Of a stretch of 64,000 nt of DNA, positions 57,674-64,000 are shown piece by piece (positions within the stretch are counted from its first letter, which is position 1; every line of letters starts with the position of its first letter). The translations under genes were made by a program, and so were the position numbers. The notes below the pieces were generated by a model. The model did not search any database. It saw only the letters and a list, made by a program, of their open reading frames with translations, and was not told the DNA's origin. This stretch comes from Panicum virgatum (taxonomy: Eukaryota > Streptophyta > Magnoliopsida > Poales > Poaceae): contig NC_053149.1 of NCBI RefSeq assembly GCF_016808335.1, forward strand, positions 37,898,118-37,962,117, read 5' to 3'.

Positions 57674-60600
57674 TGTAACACCCTAATTTAAATTTCAGCA
57701 TTTAATAATAAATTTAATTGGCTTTATTTAATTTTCTAAGGTTTATTGTGATTAGTCTTGCATTTAATCTAATTTTGCATCACAAGTAATTAAAATTTTG
57801 TCTAAGGCTAAAATTTTGTTGTTGCATTCATGTTGGTGCATTAATTTATTTGTTTGAGTGTTAGGGTTGAATTCAAATTCGAATTTGAATTCAAATAGTT
57901 TGATTGGTTTGAGTTAGATTGAAATAGCAAATAGAAAGAAAGAGGACCCAAACCCAGAAACGACCCAGCCCAACCGGCCCAGCTCTCCTCTTCCCGGGCC
58001 CAACCGCGGCCCCCTCTCCCCTCAGCGCGCGGCCCAGTCCCCACCCACGCTGCAGCCCAGCGAGCCGCTCGCCGCTCGGTCTGACTCGCACGCTCCGCGC
58101 GCACGGCCCGCTCCCACAGACCCCGCGTCACCAGACCCGCGCGCGTCGCCCGCATCCCCGCCTCCTCTCGCTGACCCACTGGCCCCACAGGTCAACGCCA
58201 TCCCCTCCACCTTTCCTTTCTCCCCCGCGCCAGCTCGCGCCCGAGATCGCCGGCGAGATCGCTGGGGATCCCTTTCCCTCGCCCACACGCCCAAAACCAC
58301 CGACCCTGCCTATAATTAGCCCCCGCGCACTTCCCCGTGCCCTATCTCGCCCCACCGCCGCCGCCTCTGCACCTGAGATCCACCCCGCCACGCCATCGCC
58401 GGTGCAGAGTCCCTGCGCCACCGTGAACCCGGCGCCCCGCTGCGCCACAGCCCCGGCAAAGCCCCGCAGAAGCTCTGTCTGAACACCAGGTCCGCCCCCA
58501 AGCCGCTTGCCCCGACCCCAGCCCGTGGGTTCGCCGGAATTTTCACCCAGATGAACCTCAGGTGAGCTCGGCCGCCGCCCCAATTCCTTGCCACCATTGA
58601 TCGACGGACCTCCTTAACCCTAGCTGCATCGTCCCAGGTCTTCCCGGAGTCGAACTGAGGGGATCAGAAGGCCGGAACTCCACTCCAGCGACCCCATCAC
58701 AACGCTCCGCCCGTGCGCCGCCGCCCGCCATCGACGCCGACGTGCTGCACGGCCTCCCTGCTGGATTCCAAGCCTTGGTGAGCACCACTGGAACCTCCCC
58801 ATCCTTTTGCTCTAGTTAAATTCGGACGTGGAGCACCCTAGGTACCGGTACACCACACGCCGGCATTCCCGCCGCTGTGCACACCATGACCCTGCCGTGG
58901 CACACCCATGGCAGAGCACCCCGAGCCCGCGCGATCCCTAGTTCAGGTTCGTGTTAATCTAGCCCACGCATGCGCACCCTTTAGACCGCTGAACAGGCCC
59001 TGCAATAGCCCGAACGGCCTGCGCCGGCGAGCCTCGCCGCACAGGGCCGCCGCCGTCACTGCTCGCTCCGCCACAGACTCTCTCATGCCCAGATCTTGGC
59101 CCAGGTGGATCACGCATCTTGCGTAGAATGTCCCAGGCCCAAGAGTGGGTCGATTTGACCACCAGACGGCCGTTTACGGCGAACTCCGGCGAGCTTCAGC
59201 CGCGCCGCCGCAGAACAGAGCCGCCGGCGGGCGAGCGCCGCCGCCCCCGCGCAAGGATCGATTCCACCCGTGCGATCCCAGATCGACGAGCAAGATTTGT
59301 TTCGGATCCAATCAAAGCTGAGCCACCAGATCCAGATCTGACGGACGATATCCACCTGTACCGCTTCAGCCAAACACTTTTGCTAAAGAGCCCCTAGGTT
59401 TTCTGGAAATCAACCTGCAGTCCATCCTAGTTCAAAAGTAATTCCAGTTAAGCCCCTACTTTTACGTTTTAAACCCTGAGCTCTCCAGAAATTGAACCCG
59501 CCGTCCACCCCTGGCTTTTTCACGTGTTAGCCCCTGGATCTTTTCAGTTATTACATTTAGGTCCCTGGTTTTTGTACAGAAGCCCCTGGAACTCTGTTTT
59601 TCTTACAGTTTAGCACCTAGATCTTGTTTTAGGCCTAGTTTTCGCGTTCTAGCTCCATTTTAGGCGTTCTTTATGTCCACGCGATCGTTGTAATGCGTAG
59701 AATAGTTCTAGCATAGTTTTGTTTGTTGTTTTCATGTATTGTTGTACTATTTCTTAGTATATGCTATTGTTTGCATGTATGTTTATGTTGTGTATTGTCT
59801 TTGGCCATGTGTTCGTGAGTAGACATTGATCCATCTGAGGAGCCCCAGTACCAGTACCCGGAGCAGCCATCTTCTGAGCAGTTTGAGCAGCAGCAGGAGC
59901 AGTTTGAGGAAGGCAAGTATAACATGAACAACCTATCATTTTTAAATACACTTTCATATTGCATTTTAATATTGTATGCCTATAAGGATTTCCTAGCCAC
60001 TTTATATCCTTTATATATATCCCTTGGATTGCATTTTGGTTAGTTATGCTAGGTTGCTGTGCTCTCACACATTATGGTCCTTTTTAATTAATTTGATTAA
60101 TGGTATATGCAACTTAATTCTGGGAGTGGCCCGCTTGAGGGGCTCACATCTCGTTAAAATTTGGTTTTTATAGAAACATGGTTTAGGGGGCCAGCATGGT
60201 GCTTACTGCTGGGTTGACCACTCTCCATAAGGACCGGTTCATAGAGCGACAACCTGGGACAACAGCGCTACCATAAGACTGGAATGGGACGGTCTTGGCT
60301 TACTAATTTGGTCATTTTGGTTCGGGAGTAACTTACCGACGGGGCAGGAGGGGTGGTGAGCTTCAATGGTCCCTGCGCTACGAGGCTTGGTCTGTGTTAT
60401 CTTGTACCCCCTCGAGGTGGGCCCCATCATTGCGGAGCCTAATTCCTTAGCGGTTACACCTTACCAACGTGATCCTTTGTAACGGCCTCGTAGTGAGTTT
60501 GCTAGTCATCTCACCTAAGGAAGTGTGATGAACAACTAGCATAGCTCACGACTTGTGGGTAAAGATGTGCAACCTCTGCAGAGTGTAAAACTGGTATACT

Positions 60601-61226
60601 AGCCATGCTCACGGTCATGAGCGGCACAGATCCTCCTTTTGATTAGTGGGGTTATCTTCCTTTGGTTAGGAGGGTTTCGCCGGGTGGTTGGTTTGGTTTG
60701 GTTTTCAGTAGCATCATAATTAATTCTAATTAATTTCTATGTAACTGGGTTTATGGTAATTCATAAACTTGTAATAAATAGCTTTAATAAAATTTTGCCA
60801 AGATTAAAAGCTAATGCAGTTGAGTCAGCCAACCTTAGAGCCTCATAGTTTGTGTTATACTTGTTGAGTACAAGTTGTGTACTCACTCTTGCCTACTCTA
60901 CTCTACGCTACTGCTGCTCAGTTCCTGCCGACGCGAGGGAGTTCACCCGGAGCTACTAGGAGTACGAGGACTTCTAGGCGTTCGTCTCCCAGTCGACGTC
61001 CCTGTGGCGCCCTGCTTCCGAGAGTTTCTCGTATATGTTTTTACGCTTCCGCTGTATCAGACATTTTGTCATTAATGTAATGAATAACATTCGTACTTGC
61101 TTTATTATATCTTTTTACGTGATATGTGCTGTGATATATTGTTCATTCTATTGTATATATGTGTGAGTTGATCCTGGCATGTATATGATTGCTCGGTTTA
61201 TGTCCTTTTATAAACCGGGTGTTACA
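57674..61226 (+). repeat. 5' LTR of element H (3553 bp)
   Basis: Perfect inverted ends TGTAAC...GTTACA. It contains a GC-rich central region (about 57950-59400) with many open frames on both strands that look compositional, a TATA-like ctataattag at about 58310, and no gene I can support. The partner LTR is outside the window. Confidence 0.85.
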
Positions 61227-61229
61227 GAG

Positions 61230-61241
61230 TGGTATCAGAGC
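61230..61241 (+). other. Primer binding site of element H
   Basis: TGGTATCAGAGC, complementary to the 3' end of initiator tRNA-Met, three bases after the LTR. Confidence 0.9.
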
Positions 61242-61795
61242 TATATCGAGTGTAGGATGAAAGCCTAGATAGAACTGGTCGAGTTTTAAGTCTTTTTCTC
61301 TCTCAGCCTTGTCTGCTAAAACTATTTTGCTATTATACTCCTTGAATTCTAAGATTTTTACTCGTCCTGCCTTGATTTCTCTCTATAGAATAGTTTCCGT
61401 AGATTCTGGCCTGAAAAAAATCGTTTGACCATCATAGGTATAAACTAGATGACCCCTTTATAATAATACGATAGCACGTTCTGCGACGTGTAGTGTTAGT
61501 CGAGTCGTGTGTTAAACTCGGCTAAGTTGTGAAATTGTATGCTTGTTATTATGCTACTTGTTTGATTTGGATTTTTGGTTGATTACATAGTTTAGTAGTT
61601 AAATTTGTTTAATGAAAATCAGTTTTAAGTTAAAGTTAATTAATTAATAAAATGAGTTAGATCGTTGGGGGTAAAACCATCCACTCTGTCCTGTCTACTT
61701 TATCATGCCCAAGTTTTCTTGCAGAAAAATATCGTATCCATCTGAATTTATTTCTGCAATATCCTTACTCATGAAATCTTTTGTCCGAAAATCAG
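61242..61795 (+). other. Leader of element H between primer site and gag
   Basis: About 550 bp, AT-rich, without a supported gene. Confidence 0.5.
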
Positions 61796-62960
61796 ATGGT
61801 GAACACCAGGCGTGGTTCTGACCAGCAGGGGCAGAACAACCAGGGTACTGGGATCCCGATGCCTCCGCCTCTGACCCCGGAGCAGTACTTCCAGCTCCAG
61901 ATGCAGATGATGGCTACTCTGAACAACACCGTTCAAGCACTTCAGCAGGCTCACACTCAGCCTCCACCTCCTCAACCGCCGCAGACCCGCGACAGGCGTG
62001 CTGAGTTCCTAAGGGGTCACCCGCCGACGTTCTCTCACACGTCTGACCCACTTCAGGCAGACGACTGGCTCCGTGCAGTGGAGCGCCAGCTGGACATCGC
62101 CCAGTGCGATGATCGGGAGCGAGTCTTGTACGCAGCAGGACAGCTGCGAGGGGCAGCATTGGACTGGTGGGAGTCCCACCCAGTTCAGGACCGCGAGGCT
62201 TTCACCTGGATCCAGTTCTGGGAGCGGTTCCGCAGCCACAACGTCCCCGCAGGCGTTATGAAGAAAAAGAAGGAGTTCCTTGCACTTAAGCAGGTAAGCT
62301 CATATATAATCTTTCAGCATTTTCCTTTTGAGCTAGTATCCCCCTTGTTCTATCTTTCTGAAGCATGAGCTAATCATTCGTCATACATCTATCCTTTTCA
62401 CTTTAGGGAACTATGACGGTCACGGAGTATCGTGATCGTTTCCTTTAGCTCGCTCGCTACGCCCCTGCCGAGGTCGCAGATGATCGCGAGAAGCAGGAGC
62501 ATTTCATGGAGGGATTGGAGGACTACATCCAGTACGCGCTGCTCAACATCCGCTTCGACGACTTCAACTATCTGGTTGACAGCGCGCTCAACACGGAGCG
62601 CAAGCACCTGGAGATGGAGAACAAGAAGAGGAAGATTGTTCTCGTTGCTTCCGGCAGCAACACCCGTCCTCGCCTCCAGCCGCCCCAGCAATACCAGCAA
62701 AGGCCGTAGCAGTACCCGCCTCGACAGCAGCAGCAGGCAGGTCAGGGCCCGAGGTTACCGGCACCTCCGGCTCGTGCTCCACCAGCTCCGCCAGTACCTC
62801 AGGCTCCACGGCAGGCAGCTCCTCCTGCCGGACAGCAGGCACCTCCTCGCGCGTGCTTTCACTGCGGCCAGCCGGGGCACTACACCAACTCTTGCCCCCG
62901 GAAGGCGCAGGCGGGACAGCAGGGGCGCCCAGCCCAGCCCAGCCCAGGGCACCACTTCAG
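61796..62960 (+). pseudogene. Element H gag in two exons, with two in-frame TAG stops and a frameshift
   Basis: Exon 1 (61796-62293, 166 codons) starts MVNTRRGSDQQGQNNQGTG and encodes the capsid (PPTFSHTSDPLQADDWLRAV, RGAALDWWESH, FRSHNVPAGV, KKKEFLALKQ). A 113-bp GT-AG interval follows. Exon 2 (62407 on) continues in frame with GTMTVTEYRDRFL, meets TAG at 62446-62448, then encodes DDREKQEHFMEGLEDYIQYA. It meets a second TAG at 62707-62709 and reaches the zinc knuckle [14 protein letters not shown] (62854-62895). The frame changes in a run of CCCAG repeats (about 62927-62946) before the protease. Confidence 0.85.
62294..62406 (+). other. Intron-like interval in element H gag
   Basis: It begins GTAAGC and ends CACTTTAG with a T-rich stretch before it. 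Removing it joins two halves of a conserved Gag motif in frame at a codon boundary, between glutamine and glycine. Without removal the frame closes at 62366-62368. Confidence 0.6.
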
Positions 62961-62961
62961 G

Positions 62962-64000
62962 GTTGGGTGAACCACGTGGCGGCCGAGTCAGCGGCCGAGG
63001 CTCCTAACGTGGTTATTGGTACGTTCATGGTCAACTCCCATCCAGCTATAGTGCTTTTCGATACTGGTGCTACTCATTCATTCATCACCAAGTCATATGT
63101 TGAGCAGCATAGTTTCTTTACCACCCCATTAAAGAAGTGTCTGCTAGTCTCTTCACCGGGAGGGGAGTTGAGATCCCATATTGTTAGCCCTCGAGTCAGT
63201 ATAGCCATAAGGGGGGTAAATTTCAGTGCTGATCTGAGGGTGCTAGACACCAAGGGTATTGATGTGATTCTGGGAATGGATACTCTTGCCAAGTGGGGAG
63301 TCAGAATTGATTGTGCTCATTGGGCAGTTCACTTGACAGCATCTGATGGCCAAGAGGTGATAGTCAGTGCTTCAGAGCCCTCGGGATTTCTTCATCAGAT
63401 GGAGGCTAGACCCACGGATGGTATTCGCGTGGTGTCTGAATTCCCGGATGTCTTTCCGGATGATTTGCCAGGTATGCCGCCTGAACGCGACATCGAGTTT
63501 TCTATTGATCTCTTGCCTGGCACAGCTCCTATTGCAAAGCGGCCCTACCGCATGGCACCTATAGAGCATCAGGAAGTCAAGAAGACTATTGATGAGTTGC
63601 TAGCCAAGGGCTATATCCGTCGCAGCTTCTCTCCTTGGGCTTTTCCATTGTTGCTAGTAGATAAGAAGGATGGCTCGAAGAGAATGTGTGTCGATTATCG
63701 GGAGCTGAACGCAGTTACTATTAAGAACAAGCATCCACTGCCCCGTATTGAGGATCTCTTTGATCTGCTTCGAGGCGCTCAAGTATTCTCGAAGATTGAT
63801 CTGTGTTCGGGTTATTTTCAGCTAAGGATCCGCCCTGAGGATATCCCGAAGACGGCATTCACCTGCAAGTACGGGCTGTATGAGTACACGGTCATGTCCT
63901 TCGGCTTGACTAATGCCCCGGCTTTCTTCATGCATCTGATGAACATGGTTTTCATGGATTATCTGGATGTCTTCGTGGTAATCTTCATTGATGATATTCT
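62962..64000 (+). CDS. Element H pol, 5' part: aspartic protease and reverse transcriptase (partial, runs off the window)
   Basis: Protease: [20 protein letters not shown] (63018-63077), with the catalytic DTGA motif. The linker to polymerase reads [20 protein letters not shown]. Reverse transcriptase: [80 protein letters not shown], and VVIFIDDI at the window end, so the catalytic aspartates are intact. No stop occurs in this frame within the window. Compared with element F the polymerase is far better preserved. Confidence 0.88.

Larger units (their letters stand above)
57674..64000 (+). mobile_element. Element H: Tekay/Del-like chromovirus, 5' part (continues beyond the window)
   Basis: A 3.55-kb LTR, tRNA-Met-type primer site, gag, protease and the first half of reverse transcriptase are present. 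It inserted into the 3' LTR of element F after gattt, a candidate target duplication. LTR length, primer type and Gag/Pol sequence suit the Tekay/Del lineage. Confidence 0.8.

Noticed and set aside
57841..59397. Many 60-150 residue open frames in a GC-rich region
   Set aside because: All lie inside the LTR of element H, overlap one another on both strands and have biased Ala/Arg/Pro/Gly composition with no domain.

Overview
This window is plant nuclear DNA, and the sequence points to a grass (Poaceae). It holds LTR retrotransposons of kinds typical of grasses: Athila-like elements with the TGGCGCCGTTGCC primer site, a Tat-like element, Sireviruses with an extra 3' ORF, and chromoviruses with LTRs over 3 kb. 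It also holds one intron-rich host gene whose first exon is strongly GC-rich, as is common in grasses. I cannot name the species.

The only host gene I can support is at 28645-32110 on the minus strand. It is an 11-exon, 383-codon type 2C protein phosphatase that I assign to PPH1/TAP38, the thylakoid phosphatase that dephosphorylates light-harvesting complex II. Every splice site is GT-AG, the reading frame closes, and the C-terminal membrane anchor is present.

Nearly everything else is nested transposable elements. Left block: element A (Athila-like, minus, gag-protease plus an extra ORF, no polymerase; 5' LTR 6662-7976) appears inserted in element B (Tat-like, minus; 5' LTR 13149-13563). 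B has a gag-like ORF, no polymerase, a 124-bp tandem array and a spliced gene on the opposite strand. B in turn sits in the 3' end of Sirevirus C (LTR 13901-15929). Next come a single LTR with its primer site (D, 16963-18334) and an older polymerase-less element E (18480-25286, both LTRs). Then come a foldback MITE (25388-25862) and a 2.3-kb inverted-repeat element carrying a host-like coding fragment (26022-28346).

Right block: element F (chromovirus-type Ty3/gypsy, plus) begins at 32697, about 0.6 kb upstream of the PPH1 start codon. Its 5' LTR is split by a complete young Sirevirus G (33353-46192, LTRs of 1685 bp each, 4 of 5 flanking bases matching). Its 3' LTR is cut at 57673 by element H (Tekay/Del-like, plus), which has a 3.55-kb LTR and a gag gene containing a 113-bp GT-AG interval; H runs off the window inside reverse transcriptase.

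The retroelement genes are mostly broken, and the breaks share a signature: at least 14 of the premature stops are TAG where the family is expected to have CAG (glutamine). The 848-codon Sirevirus ORF at 41655-44198 has four in-frame TAG codons and no TAA or TGA before its end. This fits cytosine deamination at methylated CHG sites. The points most worth a second look are that pattern, the antisense spliced gene in B, the LTR-like internal promoter and splice acceptor before the extra ORF of A, the repeated palindromes of the two Sireviruses, and the gag intron of H.
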